Shown: positions 34,346 to 46,169 of the stretch, in pieces
Layout of the letters: each line of letters begins with the position of its first letter
Position numbering within the stretch: the first letter of the stretch is position 1
From: Podocnemis expansa
Taxonomy: Eukaryota; Chordata; Testudines; Podocnemididae
Direction of reading: 5' to 3'
Assembly (NCBI GenBank): GCA_007922195.1
Contig: ML681995.1
Location: 21,021,801-21,085,800, forward strand
Length of the DNA: 64,000 bases
Notes under the pieces: generated by a model
Database searches by the model: none
What the model was told of the DNA's origin: nothing
Seen by the model: only the letters and a program-made list of their open reading frames with translations
Made by a program: the position numbers and the translations under genes

Positions 34346-35589
34346 GCTTCTCAAGTGCTTGCAGAGTGAAAGGCAAGTCCTTCCATCCCTACAGAGGAGC
34401 TTCACTCATTTTCTCTAGCTTTATTCCTTTCCTCTCCCACCCTTCTTTCCTTTCCTTTGATTTCTTCATTGCTTTTGTCCTTCCTTTTCATTGCTTTTAT
34501 ACCAGTTAGGGATTCTCCAGAGAAGCTCCTGACCTTGGTCAGCTCTTCCTCCATTTTACACCCTGGGGCTGGTACAAAGCAAAGATCTGAGTCCATTTTA
34601 TATTGTCAGGAAAGGAGGACAGAGAATTTCATGTAGTCATAACAGAGCAAAGTGCTTTATTTAAGGATAAAATGGTAACAGCAGACAGTCGTCACTGTTT
34701 CCAAGGGTGGCAAGATCTATTGTATTAACTCTTCAGATGTTTTCCTGCACAAAAGCACACTGATGCCAAGGTGACAAGCACCTTTTAAATGTGCCAGACA
34801 GGGCTGTAACTAGGGCGGGGCAACCGGGGCAAAGCCCTAGGCACGAATCTTAGAGGCTGCTGCACAGCCGGCAGCCGCAACCCCTACCTGGCCCCTTCTT
34901 CCTGCCCGCCCTATAAAATTTGGTGCCTGGCATGGTGGGGAGTCAGATCTGTCCCCAGCTGCCACTGAAAGGTGGCAGGGGTCCAGATCCGGCTCCCCAC
35001 TGCCCCATAGCCAGCTGGGGATGGATCTGGCTCCCCACCACCTTCTGGCGGCACCTGGGGATGGATCCAGCTCCCTGCCACTGGACAGATTGGGCCCCAG
35101 GACATGTGCCAGAATAAGGAAAAATAGTGGTGTTCTCCAAAGCACTGCTCATTCATTGAGCTTCAGAAACTCTTGATACTAAATCCCAGTCATGAGATGC
35201 TAATCCTAGGGAATAGAATTTATAGGCCTTTGTTAGCATGACCATCTCACTTCTTTTGGCGGGGTTTGATTAGCAGTGAAATAGACACACATTGCTATTT
35301 AAACTGCTATAATTACATTACATAGGTGAATGGGTCAGGTCATTCCCTTCAGTTACTCTTCTTGGATGCCTGAGTTTTCAGAGAGCCATCATTACAGCCT
35401 TTTACACTCAGCTTTCATTCTGAAATCACAACTTTCTAAAACCAGTGGGTCAGCATTTCAGTCTTTGTGATCACTCCATTCATGATTTGCTAATTGCGGT
35501 GCTCACGCAGATGAATACTAAATCAAACCTTCAAAGAGAAGCTGCTGAGAATGAATTTATTTGCAAATTCAGTTGAATTGCTTTAGGAC
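34346..35589. other. No gene; possible hAT fragment at 34,803-35,105
   Basis: The segment starting CAGGGCTGTAACTAGGGC is GC-rich with a GGATCTGGCTCCC word repeated in both orientations, like hAT MITE interiors. Its right end was not found. The overlapping open frames on both strands (34,837-35,156) are compositional. Confidence 0.35.
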
Positions 35590-35855
35590 TTAATAGGGAC
35601 ATTGGATTTTTCTCTCATTACAACAGGTGATTTGATCTCATCTTCCTTGCTATGGTGTTTCCAATGTGTTTGAATCCTTACAACTGTTTTGATTTCCTGT
35701 GTGACCTGTTCCCATGATTTACATTTATTTCCTCCCATTCTGTAAGTTCCTCCATCTTCAAAACATCTGATGAAGTGGGATTTTCTCCCATGAAAGTTCA
35801 TGCAATAAATAAATTTGTTAATCTTTAAGTGCCACAGGACTCCTTCTTTGTTTCA
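35590..35855 (+). repeat. PLE 3' UTR and tail
   Basis: Starts just before the PLE stop codon region (GGATTTTTCTCTCATTACAAC), then the GTGTGACCTGTTCCCATG block, CTGATGA at 35,767-35,773, hairpin, GAAA at 35,792-35,795 and the terminal block. One of the best-preserved cores. Confidence 0.88.
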
Positions 35856-35863
35856 TTCTGAAA

Positions 35864-36311
35864 GGGTATGTCTACACTTGGAGCGGAATTCGAACTGACT
35901 GTCATCAGTTCAAATTCTATTAAGTGCATGGACACACTGGCTTTCTTCAATTCGAACTGAGGAACTCCTCAGTTCAAATTGATGAAAGCTGAATTCGAAT
36001 TGGCCAAACCTCATTTGACTTTGAAGGCAGGGTCAATTCGAACTGAGTAATTCAAATGGACCCAGTGTGGCCATGTCAATTTGAACTCACTGTTAGTTTG
36101 AATTAGCCACAGCTTGATTTTCCCTATACAATAGCGCCCCTACCAAAGTCAAGCTAGCAAGTCCTGTTCATGGACATGCCAATTTGAATTGGATTTTTGA
36201 ATTGTGGCCATGTCAATTCGAATTAACTGAATTCAAATTAATAATTATTAGTTCAAATTGACTAATTCAAATTCAGTAATTCGAGCTGAAACTCTAAGTG
36301 TAGACATAGCC
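35864..36311. mobile_element. Palindromic MITE (GGGTATGTCTACACTT ends)
   Basis: A 448-bp element with ends GGGTATGTCTACACTT and AAGTGTAGACATAGCC and a perfect 3-bp duplication AAA on each side. The interior consists of TTCGAATT/AATTCGAA words in both orientations, predicting a long hairpin. Confidence 0.88.
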
Positions 36312-38837
36312 AAAGTTATTTTTGGGCCCAAGAGCTAGAGACTTATATTAATGGTAAAATGAAAGTGATTTAAGAGCACATGATGCTGCCACTAGCAATG
36401 ATGGTGTTTAGACCGGGACAGGGGCATAGGTAGGACAGGGGTAGAAAAGCTTGAGTGTCAGTTACAGGGCTTTCAGTCTGTGTGTCCTAGAGCAAATTAA
36501 ATTCATAATCACAGAAAAGAGAACACATGGGGTTTTCAGAAACTCACTCACTCATCTCATTACTGATACATAAAATACCACATGAGCCCATGCACCCTTC
36601 AAAGCAGCTGCATGGAAAACAAAGAATAAAAGAGAAAAAGCACCAAGGAAACAAACAGAAATTTCAAAAGCAGAAAACAGGAGCCACAACAGCATTCATA
36701 CCCGACTGCAGAGACACAGGTTTACTTCTTTAATTTTATGATCAGAGGCCTACTTGAATAATACAGCTCTTAAGAGAGTTTGCAGGTTTGACTTTAAAAC
36801 AAAATTCACTGTAACCACTAGAAAAAATCAGTCAAGTGTGCTTAGGACACCCAGGATCAATCATGGTTCAGCTACATGAGAATTCGTTCAAAACATTCCT
36901 CTTTAAAGAAAAAAAAATGTTTTGAAACATATATCATCTAAATGACTGACTGGGCCTGAACTCACCCCTGACCATCAGGCAGTCAATTTACCAAGATAAA
37001 CTCATTCATTTCCAAAAATGATTATACTAAGATCTCCCTTCTTCCAAAGGGAAATTCCACTAATAAACGCTATAAATCCTCTTCATTAGAGCTGCTGTGT
37101 AGCGTATACTATTTGATTCTGTTATTAAGTAACTTTTAGGGTGCATTCCAGCTGACTTACCTCATAGAATGTAAAAATAGTATGAAAATAAACTTTAAAA
37201 TGCCCCTGTGCAGAAGAGAAGTATCTTCCCCACATGTGAGGTGGGAACGCTATCTACAAAGCAGTTATGGACGACATTTTCAAAACATTCCCAGGTCACA
37301 TCCCCCAGCACACACCTCATTCATCAGCCCTAAACAATCTGTCCCACCTAGGAGCCTTTCCACCGCAAGGTCCTCCATTCTCCAGTCAACGCACCTCCCC
37401 AGCACCCATACCACCGCATTCAGGCAACCCACCCCAGTGCCATGCCCCAATCACCCATCCCAACAAAGCAACCTACCTGCCCACTATCCTCAGGCATCCA
37501 AATCACCATCCCCATGCCCCTTTTAACCCAGCAGCTGGATAACTCCCTAACATATGTAGCATCCACCATCCCTCCTCATCCAGTAGCCCGATGACCCACC
37601 CCAACACCTGTCACGCTTGGCAGCCCACTTTGTGGCAAGTGTCCTGTACATCAAAGAGAAAGAAAGGAGAAAAAAAACTGCATTTGATCAACAATTGAGC
37701 AACAGTAACACCTAAGCATTAGCCCACAAAGAGGCTGTCTAAAAGCAGTGTCTCAAAGACTGCACAATATAGTTGCAGTAATTTTCCAATCCTGTAAGAA
37801 AGTGTTCAAAGAATAAGCAGCTGCTGCCCTCTTGTGGGAACCTGTGCACTAAACTGAATTTTTTATTGCTAGGTATTAAGTGTTCTTTCTGGTATGGCCT
37901 TTTAAGAGGCCTTTCACTTTGTCTAGCTATGCTGGATGGTCTCTCATGTGGGTGACAGCATGCAGGTGTGGCCCCTTCTTGATATTCCATGCCCAGGCAT
38001 TGTCACATGGGTTTGGTGGCATCTAATAATAAGTTCCCTGTGCAGGCCAACCCACTGGCTGGCAACTAATAAGTTGCTTCTCAGCTAACATGAACCTAAT
38101 TCACAAGCTTTGTTTCTTTAAGTTCTAGCCAGGCCCCATGGAGGCAGCCCCTTTTGGCGTGGCTAAGATGCACCCTACTCCACTGCTCCTCAAATCTGCT
38201 GCCTCCTTTTTATTTCCACAGTATCTTTGAGATTGCTTCTTGCATTCCAGCTCCCTGTTAATGCAGCCTCTGGGATTGCTCCTGTAGGTTATACTCTGGG
38301 CTGCTTTGGGGCACTGCCTCCTTCAGCATCCTTTCAGCATCTTTCTGGATCCACCTGGCTTCTGGCTCCTTCTTCTGGACACACTCTGTTTGCTGGCTCT
38401 TGCATTTTCCCTAAAGCTGTTTATCTCCCTGTCATTTGTTATGGGGCTTCCTACCAAACCTTACCTAAGGTTGAGTCACTTCCCTTCCCTAACCTGTCAG
38501 CTCCACCCCACTGCAGGGTACACAGCTGCCTGTTAGTCATACTTTGTTTCTTGGTCCTGATACGATGGAAGTCGTTTTTAGTTGCCCCAGCCTAGATCAT
38601 GGGCCTGTCTCTTTAGATGGGCTGGATAGGCCTTGGTTTATGCCTCTTTAAAAGTGGTTACCCAGGTGTAAGTACAGTAGGTGGCCTTGCAAACAAAATC
38701 TCTTTCCCACATAATGCCAAGTATGTGGGTCTGTTCAGCTGCAGGGTCTTTATGATATCAAGAGGGTTTCTCACTGTCACACTGCTCTCTTAACTCCGAG
38801 CTAGCAGCCAGCAACTTGCATCTTGTTTTCTTTGTCC
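36312..38837. other. No gene recognised
   Basis: A proline-rich open frame pair at 37,182-37,542 lacks domains, splice context and codon support. The stretch 38,100-38,640 is C/T-rich with an LTR-like look but no ends. Nothing else is supported. Confidence 0.4.
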
Positions 38838-39118
38838 ATTATAAAAAAACAACAAGCAGTTGTGTGGCACTTTAAGACTAACAGATTTATTTTTTGCATG
38901 AGCTTTCATGGGAGAAAATCCCACTTCCTGAGATGCTTCGAAGATGGGTGAACTTACAGAAAGGAATGAAACTAAATGCAAGGGGGTGTAAAACATAGGA
39001 TCAGGTCATAAAGTAACAGCAAATCAGAGCAGTTTACAGGCTTAAAGAATGGGAAGCCTGAAGTCAAATTACCCTTCGTAATGTGAAAAGAACCCATAAT
39101 CCATTATGACATCATCAA
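38838..39118 (-). repeat. PLE 3' tail, outer end truncated
   Basis: Tail plus 3' UTR in reverse, running through the complement of the core and the GGATCAGGTCATAAAG block to the complement of the last PLE codons (GAACCCATAATCC). The outermost 20-30 bases are missing. Confidence 0.82.
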
Positions 39119-40164
39119 AGCAATCCCCATCAGATCAGATTAGAAAAGCACATTTGAGAGACAATAATCACATGTCAGATGCTTGCCCTTTGAAAGCGAG
39201 CAACCATCAGGTGTAGCTTTGTTTATTATTTTAATAAATTTCATTGGTACTGGTCTGATTCGTTGATCTTTCCAAACTTCTAGGGCTACCAGTACAGGTA
39301 CCCCTAAACCCAGGGCTAAATCCAGAAGAGTTGCCCAATCTAAGGTGAAGACAAACCCATCAGCACTGCTGGGCTACAAAAATATCATTGGTGCCCCCAA
39401 AAACTGTTATTCAGATATAGATGCTGTGGTTTGAAACAACTTACTCTCCTGTGGTAGTTTATAGATAAAATCATTCTGGGCGCACTTGAAATATGCAAAC
39501 ACTAGACCTGGTGAAACAGCATTTGTCAAAGGCAAACTTCAGTGAATGCTGAGCTATTTTGGCTTCATGAATTGCTCATAAACCAGTCTTACTGTCAAAC
39601 AGATTGGGTATCTGACCTATAATATGACCCAAAAATGGCAGGCTAGGCTGTGTGTTAAATCATGAATTGTTTGACATTACCATTTTAAGCTTTGAAACTG
39701 TTCACTTAAGTCCCATGATTTCAGACCCAGCAGTCTCCAGCACTTTCCTTTCCTTTCCTTGCTCATTCAGTCCTTCACCTATTTTATCAGATCCCCAGTG
39801 CAGTCCTGGTCATTTTTATGAGGTAAGTCCTGCGGGGGTATTATCTGTTTGATCTGTAGAGCAAGGACTAGAGCAGACCAAAGCCCAGCTGCTTCAGCTG
39901 AAACCTAGACTCCAGCCGAGATCCTGCGGCTCGCTACAGTCTCTCCATTCTCCAGTTACACCAATGCCCCAGAATACGCTTCAGGTTGCCATGGTTACAT
40001 CTGCCAGAACGTTAGGCTGTTTCAAAGGATGTCAGCTTCTTTCTGGTACCCAAAGTCCCTCAAACTAAAAACAGTTTATGTGCTCAACAATTATATTGCC
40101 ATTTTACAGTAAAATTGGTTTTGTTATTATAGCTGTGGTTTTCATCATGTGAAGAATTTTGGGC
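39119..40164. other. No gene recognised
   Basis: Anonymous DNA. A splice-donor-like GAGGTAAGT at about 39,819-39,827 has no accompanying open exon that I trust. Confidence 0.45.
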
Positions 40165-42180
40165 ACATTAGGGTACATTGCCCTTGAATCTCCATCCGAA
40201 GATCATCTGTCACAACGCTCTCTGAAGATCTCAAAGCACTCTGCAAATAGCAAAGAACTAAGCCTCACAACACTCCTGCAAAAAAGCTAGGTCTCAAAAC
40301 AATTGCACAGATGAGGACACTGAGGCAAAGATACTAAATATTTCATCAAGGGATGCAGTGAGTCTGAAGCAAACACAAGACTAAAACTGCCATCATGATG
40401 CCCATCTGCTAGACCAAGCATGACCAAACTGCGGCTCTTGAATGAAAAAGTGCAGCTTGTGGAAGAAAGCCAGAGAAAAGCAGCCCCAGCCTAGGAGTTT
40501 TAAATCTCCCACCCTGAGAATGCTCTGGGAATGCTCAGAGCATGCTCAGGTGGAGCCCCACCCTGTGCCTAGCTGCTGGAGCAGGCATATTGGATGCTCA
40601 GCCTGGGCAGGGCTTAAAGCAAGGGGAGCGAGCTCCAGCCTGTGCCTGGCTGCTGGAAAGGCCAGGTAAGGGGGCTCTGGGGAGCAGGAGAATCAACTCA
40701 GAGGAGGCAGCTTCAGGACCTGGTGGCTACAGAGGGGAGCGGGACGGCAGCGAGAAGTGGTGGCATTGTTGGAGAGGGTGGGGAGAAGCATGGCATGGTT
40801 GAAGAGGGTGGGGAGAGGCAGTGGCATGGTTGGGATGGGGGGGAGAAGCTAAGTTTTTACTGTATAGGTAGGCCTAGTTTTCATTGTAACCTTAAGTAAT
40901 TATTAGAATCTGACATTAGTAGGATCAATATTTGGCCTCTTTTTACAATAAAATTAATGTGCTCAATAAATTTTAAACTTAGTAATTTTGGAGCAGGTAA
41001 AATATGGCTACATGCCTCCATGAGGCTCTCAAAAATTTAATAATCAACTTGTGTGGCTCTTGAGTTCCAAAAGTTTGGTCATCCCTGTGCTAGATCATGC
41101 TGCTGCTCGTAAGTCACAGGACGCATCCTTGATGTTTTGTTATGCAATAAATTAATCTTTCATAAACTGCTAGTTTAGGAAGTGATCATAAATTCACTTC
41201 ACTTAACAAAACTGAAAAAAACTGTACTTGTCTACAGCTTTACATATTCAGTGGAACATAATTCACAGGATTTTCTTTCCATTGTCTCAGTATTTTTCCA
41301 TTAGCCAACGTTAAACCCAAGTTTTATTTATTTCAGAAATGCTAAAATGGCTTCTGTATTTCCCAGTACCGTCTCCCTACAATAACAGGCCTGATTCTCC
41401 ATTCTATTGCAGCAACATTTCAAGCCCGCTTGATGCTCAGTTTAAAGAAATACACAGGGTGCAAGGCAACGATGAATCAGGCTTTTTAAACGCTTTCCGG
41501 CTCAACTGTCCTTTCTTAGCTTCAGGAACACTTCATGGCAAAAAAACCCAAAGCCCAATGAAGGCTGACTCTCAAGTTAAACCCGAAGACAGGGTGGGTT
41601 ACCTGTACCGCTGAAAGGATATTTCAGACTTGCGTTCAGCTGCCTGTGTAATCACCTTCTGTGCTTCATTGTTTCCTGTGACCTTACATTCGACCTATTG
41701 TTTGACTTGAGGTTTATTCTCTCCTTAGACTCTTGCTTGGCTTATTTCCTTTTCTTTTTCTTTTGGGTTTTGTTTGACCTTTCTACTTTTCCTTTAATCT
41801 TCTTGTCCTCTCTCTTCCCTCCAGCTCTTTCTTGTTTCCCTCTTTGACTGCCTTTCTTTGAATTGCTATCCACGTCCTTACTCAGGGTTCCCCGATGGGC
41901 TGATTTCCTATTAAGATTTTTTAGGTCAGATAGATCATCTCTCCAGCATCAGTGGATCTGAATAGCATCTGTAAAGCTCTCAGTATAGTTCTTCCCATGA
42001 GCCATGTGACATCTGGGCCTGGGGAAAAGTTTTATTTTTCTCTGCTGCCTTTTTTTTCCTGCCAACTGGTGGGGGGGGGGGCGTGGTGTAACTTTCCTGC
42101 TTTTTCCAGCCCTTCCCAAGGCACTCAGGTGCTGTCTCTCTTTCTCTCCCAGTTCAGTCCTGATTACTGAGTCTGTTCTG
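40165..42180. repeat. Diverged direct duplication, copy B
   Basis: Partner of 32,610-34,345, same orientation, about 7.5 kb away. It carries a hAT-like MITE at 40,415-41,087 that is absent from copy A (intact TGCTAGAC target at 32,852-32,859), and lacks the PLE palindrome of copy A (empty site near 41,871-41,885). Confidence 0.75.
40415..41087. mobile_element. hAT-like MITE (GACCAAACT ends)
   Basis: A 673-bp element with ends CAAGCATGACCAAACT and AGTTTGGTCATCCCTG, flanked by 8-bp duplications TGCTAGAC (40,407-40,414) and TGCTAGAT (41,088-41,095). It is a longer version of the element at 8417-8602. Its GC-rich insert (40,480-40,850) gives frames without domains. Confidence 0.88.
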
Positions 42181-42407
42181 GCCTAGGCCACATTAACTCA
42201 TAGGTCGATGAAGCTATAATCTTAGGCCCTTTTATTTTTAGGCTCTGCTTTAGGCCCTCCATTCCATACTGAAGAAATCACTGAGCAATGGTAGTAGGAC
42301 CATCAAAATGTTTTTATCTCATTGATATTGCTGTATACAAATTATTTCATCAAGACTGTGAATTCGGTTTATGATGGTTGTGATTTTGTCCTTGTGGGCT
42401 AAGTAAG
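42181..42407. other. No gene recognised
   Basis: Anonymous DNA between the duplication and a MITE. Confidence 0.5.
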
Positions 42408-42806
42408 CATATGTCTACACTAGAGGATCTGTTAAATAGACTTAACAAGGTCAACTTTAAATCAACTTAAAGTCGATCTCGTGAAGTCGACTTAGTGTCC
42501 ACATTGAAAACTCCTGTTGACTGTCTGCATCCCACAGTGGCAAGTGCTAGGTCCACTCTTTCTGGAGCCAGGAACTCTAGGAGGGGGCCCAGAGGCCAAT
42601 TAAGACAACTTAAGGGCTATTCCCTGTCTACACTGGCTTAAGTCAACTTAACAAGGTCAATTTAAGCATTAAGTCGAATTTAAGGGGTGGTGGTATTAAG
42701 TTGACTTAAGGAAGTGCTTAAGTTGACTTAATAAAAGCCCAGTATGGGCTGTAGATTGATTTAAGCTTCCTTAAGTCAACCTAAGGCTACAGTGTAGACA
42801 TAACCC
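42408..42806. mobile_element. Palindromic MITE, decayed ends
   Basis: Ends ATATGTCTACACTAG and CAGTGTAGACATAACC resemble the family at 894 and 35864. The interior repeats TTAAGTCGACTTA-type words in both orientations. The TSD is not clear. Confidence 0.7.
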
Positions 42807-43351
42807 CAGCATTTGTGGAGTCAAGCAATATGGAACTTTGTATATGAGTAGACCTCCACTGGACAACAGAAAGTATGTCAAAGAAAGGAGGATGGCAGAA
42901 ATTGAAAGCCAAAGAAAGACAGCAAAGACAAGATATAGTTGTGAAAGGTACACCTTCTTTCCTAATGTTTTTTCCTTCTACTAAGACTGGTGGTGTCGAA
43001 GTCCAGGGAAATACCAGCCAGAGTGAATCTGTTGAGCCTCATGAAAAAGAGCATCTTCCTGTGACTTCTCTAACTGCAGTCTCATCACACTCCTTTAAAC
43101 TCCTCTAGTGAGTCATACAAAAATAACCTTCTCCAACGATCCAAGTGGGATAGGGGACTGCAAGGACTGCTAACCATGAGTATAAGTCAGCCAAATGCCA
43201 CAAATGAAAAGATATGTGAAAATGCAATAGCCCACTCATTCAGTAACATGGAGAGCTTCAGAGTTAATACCTGTATCACAATCATTAACAAACTGATGAG
43301 TTCGTTAGGATAACAGATGGAGGTTTATGGAAATATTGATAAAAACTTCAA
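42807..43351. other. No gene recognised
   Basis: An open frame at 42,875-43,108 (77 codons) begins MSKKGGWQKLKAKERQQRQD. It resembles the short N-terminus of some hAT (zinc-finger MYM-type) transposases and could be such a fragment. That is speculative. Confidence 0.3.
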
Positions 43352-43484
43352 GTTCCAAAGGGGCAGCCATTTTAGTCTAGTAAAGCAAAAAAAAAAAAAA
43401 AAAACCAGGGAGGGGGGGGCAAAAAACCAAGGAGTCTTGTTGCACTTAAAGACTAATAGATTTATTTATCGCATGAACTTCAGT
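43352..43484 (-). repeat. PLE 3' tail, truncated, with expanded poly-A
   Basis: Starts GTTCCAAAGGGGCAGCCATT. The A-rich spacer has expanded to about 18 A. It breaks off in the complement of the GAAAGTTCATGC part, so the hammerhead-like core is absent. Confidence 0.8.
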
Positions 43485-43554
43485 GTACTTGCAAATTTTT
43501 TACCTGACATTTCAAGTTCCAAAGTCAGTGAAGGTATCAAACACGTGTGTTGGA

Positions 43555-44165
43555 CAGTGTTGGCTTTTGGGGTAGGTGAAGTAGGCAGCCTTCTAGGGCT
43601 CCAAGCAATAAGAGGCCCTGTCCTGAATTTGGTGGACAAAAATGAAAATATAGAAAAATATGGAAATTGTTTCCATCTAAGCAGAACTAGTAGGGCTGGA
43701 AGCTTAAGCACTTTTCAGTCTTGGCTCGTCAAGGCAAGCTATCATTAGGACCTGTACTTCGTCTGAATTGCAGATTTCACCATTATCTGCCCATCACCTT
43801 CACATTGACATGCTAAAAAAGCAGGAGCAAGCTATAGACAGCATAATAGCAGGAAATTTTCCAGTGGCCTCATCTTTTAATTCCTCAGTGTGGCCATTTA
43901 TTCTGCCATTTTTTAATTTTTGTGAAACATTGCCTTTTCCTTTTCTTCTTTAGCTGTTCTTTTGCCTTTTCCTTTGACTTTATGACAATTTTTCCTTTGG
44001 CTTTGGTTAGCTCAGGTTACCAGGTAGGTCCATATAGGCTGCTACGTATAAATACAGTGCTGCCCTTAGGCAATCATTACCCCTGAGTGTGATGTCTATG
44101 CCATGTCTTTCTTTTAGTAAGTAATTTTTATCTTCTTCTGTATCTACTATTAAATATTTTTGAGG
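43555..44165. mobile_element. Partial hAT element (family of 3059-4225)
   Basis: Starts CAGTGTTGGCTTTTGGGG and follows the 3059-4225 element for about 600 bp (shared GGCCCTGTCCT, TTTGGTGGACA, GGTCCATATA). It stops where a DIRS-type terminal-repeat fragment begins. Confidence 0.8.
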
Positions 44166-44337
44166 GGGCCAGAGTGGCTGTATATATGGCCACAGCCCTG
44201 CCCCTCCTCAGTTCCATTTTTCCGCCCTGAGCAACAGTATTGGAACACCCCGTTCCTTGCAATCGTGCAAGCAGCCTGTCCATCAGAGCAGGCTAAACAC
44301 AGTTCTTCGAGTGCTGCTCAGATACATTCAGTAACAG
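44166..44337. repeat. DIRS-type terminal repeat fragment
   Basis: Matches the left terminal repeat of the DIRS-like element at about 48,593-48,720 (TATATATGGCCACAGCC, CAACAGTATTGGAACACCCC, TTGCAAT(C/T)GTGCAAGCAG). The continuation, TTCTTCGAGTGCTGCTCAGA, matches the inner right-end repeat near 53,555. Confidence 0.75.
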
Positions 44338-44831
44338 GCAGGGCTGGCGGGAGACGGTAAGCAAGGTCAGCAGTGCAGGGGGGTGTGGACATTGGAGGGG
44401 GGTCCCCATGCAATGCTTATAGCGTGCTGATGTTACATGCCACAAGACTCCTTGCTTGTTTTTGCATGAGAGAAACTCTCAGACCTATTGATTTGTATTC
44501 TCTTGTTAATGAGGCAGGGGAAGGGGTGATCTGGGGTGATTCACTTGTAAATAAAGCAGGGGAGATTTGATGCTTCTAGTATTGCACCTTAAATCCCCTA
44601 AAGATCAGCACAGACTTTCTTTGAATTAAACTGACTTAGTTTTACTACATGAGGATCTTTAAAGAGACACCTTAGAAGCAGATTGCTCATCTGTTTAGTC
44701 CAATGGTTCCCAACATTTTCTCTGTTGTGGCACACCTTGCTACCTTTCATTAATTAGAGGCACACCACCATATGATTCCAAATGAACTCATGAATATTCA
44801 TGAGCCAAGAGCCAAACCAGAGGTCTCTGAG
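44338..44831. other. No gene; hAT-end-like fragment at 44,701
   Basis: The sequence CAATGGTTCCCAACATTTTC followed by GGCACACC resembles one end of another hAT MITE family. The other end was not found. Confidence 0.3.
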
Positions 44832-45040
44832 TAGGAGAAAATCCCAGTTCATCAGACACTTTGAAGATGGGGGAACTTACAGAATGGGATGCAAATAAAT
44901 GCAGGGGAGTGTAAGACATGGGATCAGGTCACACTGCAACAGCAAATCAGAAAGCTCATGCAATAAATAAATCTGTTTGTCTTTAAGTGCCACAAGACCC
45001 CTTGCTTTACTAAACTTACACGGCTGCCCCTTTGGAATTT
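44832..45040. repeat. PLE-tail chimera with inverted junction
   Basis: Minus-oriented tail from the core outward into the 3' UTR (44,832-44,950) is joined directly to a plus-oriented terminal block (44,951-45,040, ending GGCTGCCCCTTTGGAAT). The arms do not overlap in sequence, so this differs from the symmetric palindromes. Confidence 0.75.
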
Positions 45041-45267
45041 GACAAAAGAAAATGTTTCCTCATTCGCTTTTGGCTCAAGCTGGGCCCATAAAGCATCACG
45101 GTTATAGCAGCAGAAGTAAAGAATAGCAGAGCTGTGTAGAAAATTGAAGGCGTGTGTGTATTTCTTGTCCATGGACTCTCGAGATTAGAAAAGGACACAG
45201 AGAAAAGTCCTCTCTGCTCTCTTTTCAGTATGCTTTGGGAAGTGGATGGCACACACTGTCAGTAAGT

Positions 45268-45384
45268 TCACCCATCTTCGAAGCATCTGAGGAAGTTGGA
45301 TCTTCTCCCATGAAAGCTCATACAAAAAATAAATCTGTTAGTCTTAAAGTGCCACACACCTCCTTGTTGTTTTTTCACAGGACT
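45268..45384 (+). repeat. PLE 3' tail
   Basis: Core reads CTGAGGA...GAAAGCTCATAC, followed by the terminal block ending in CTCCTTGTTGTTTTTTC. CTGAGGA still fits CTGANGA. Confidence 0.82.
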
Positions 45385-45671
45385 AAAATTCACATCTATT
45401 GACAGTAAGGGCCCAGTTTGATGGATGATACATTCCCTGCTCTTAGCTACTTCTCCCAAGCAGAGCAGTAACCTCAAAGACTGTTTCAGATTCCATGGGG
45501 TTGAAACTATGCACACTTATCCATACTGGTTGTGGTGTTGGGGAGCACTAGAATCAAACCACTGCCCTGAGGGGGGGGCATGGGGCACAGGGTTTACTTA
45601 GATTGTAGAAAAATCAGCACTTGCCCCTGAGCCACTCAGGCCCAGCTTTTAATACTGTTTAAATTTCAAAT

Positions 45672-45782
45672 CAAATCATAGGGTTGGAAAGGACCTCATG
45701 AGATCATCAAGTCCAACCCCCTAGGGCTTGAACCCAGGACCTTCTGCAGGTTAAGCAGAGGTGCTAGCCACTATGCTATTTG
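45672..45782 (-). repeat. tRNA-derived SINE with CR1-type 3' tail
   Basis: On the minus strand it starts with a tRNA-like head: A box TAGCATAGTGG and B box GGGTTCAAGCCCT. It then passes into a CR1-like tail (GATCTCATGAGGTCC, CCAACCCTATGATTTG). Turtle pol III SINEs are known to share 3' ends with CR1 LINEs, which mobilise them. Confidence 0.75.
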
Positions 45783-46169
45783 CAGGGCAATTTGTCCCTT
45801 ACTATCTTTAAGCTCTGGGTATAATGCCACTTTCCCCCCAATCTCTGTAACATGCCATACTCCATATTGTAAATGTAGAAACTGCGTACCAATGTACCCC
45901 ATGTTATGTAGGAATGAATAGGTATAAGGTGTGAAAGGAGGATGGGCAGATGTGTGTGTGAACCAGCCCCAAGCTGCCAGCTTGTTCTGATAAACTCTGT
46001 GTGAACAGCTCCATGCTGCTAGCTCATCCAGATGAAGTGAGAAGCCCATCTCAATTGCTGGAGAATGTGAATATACCCCTAAAAGCAAAGGAATGAAGGA
46101 TCTACCCCAGAAGCAAAAGAATAGAGCTAATCAAGAAAACAAGCTAGAGGTCAGGTCCACAACTAACGG
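45783..46169. other. No gene recognised
   Basis: Anonymous DNA. The 105-codon minus-strand frame (45,771-46,088) partly overlaps the SINE and shows no domain. Confidence 0.45.

Noticed and set aside
37182..37542. Proline/histidine-rich frames (114 and 91 codons)
   Set aside because: Two overlapping frames with similar low-complexity composition, no recognised family, no promoter or splice support.
45725..45782. Functional tRNA gene
   Set aside because: A and B boxes are present, but the sequence lacks a complete cloverleaf and passes directly into a CR1-type tail, so it is a SINE head.
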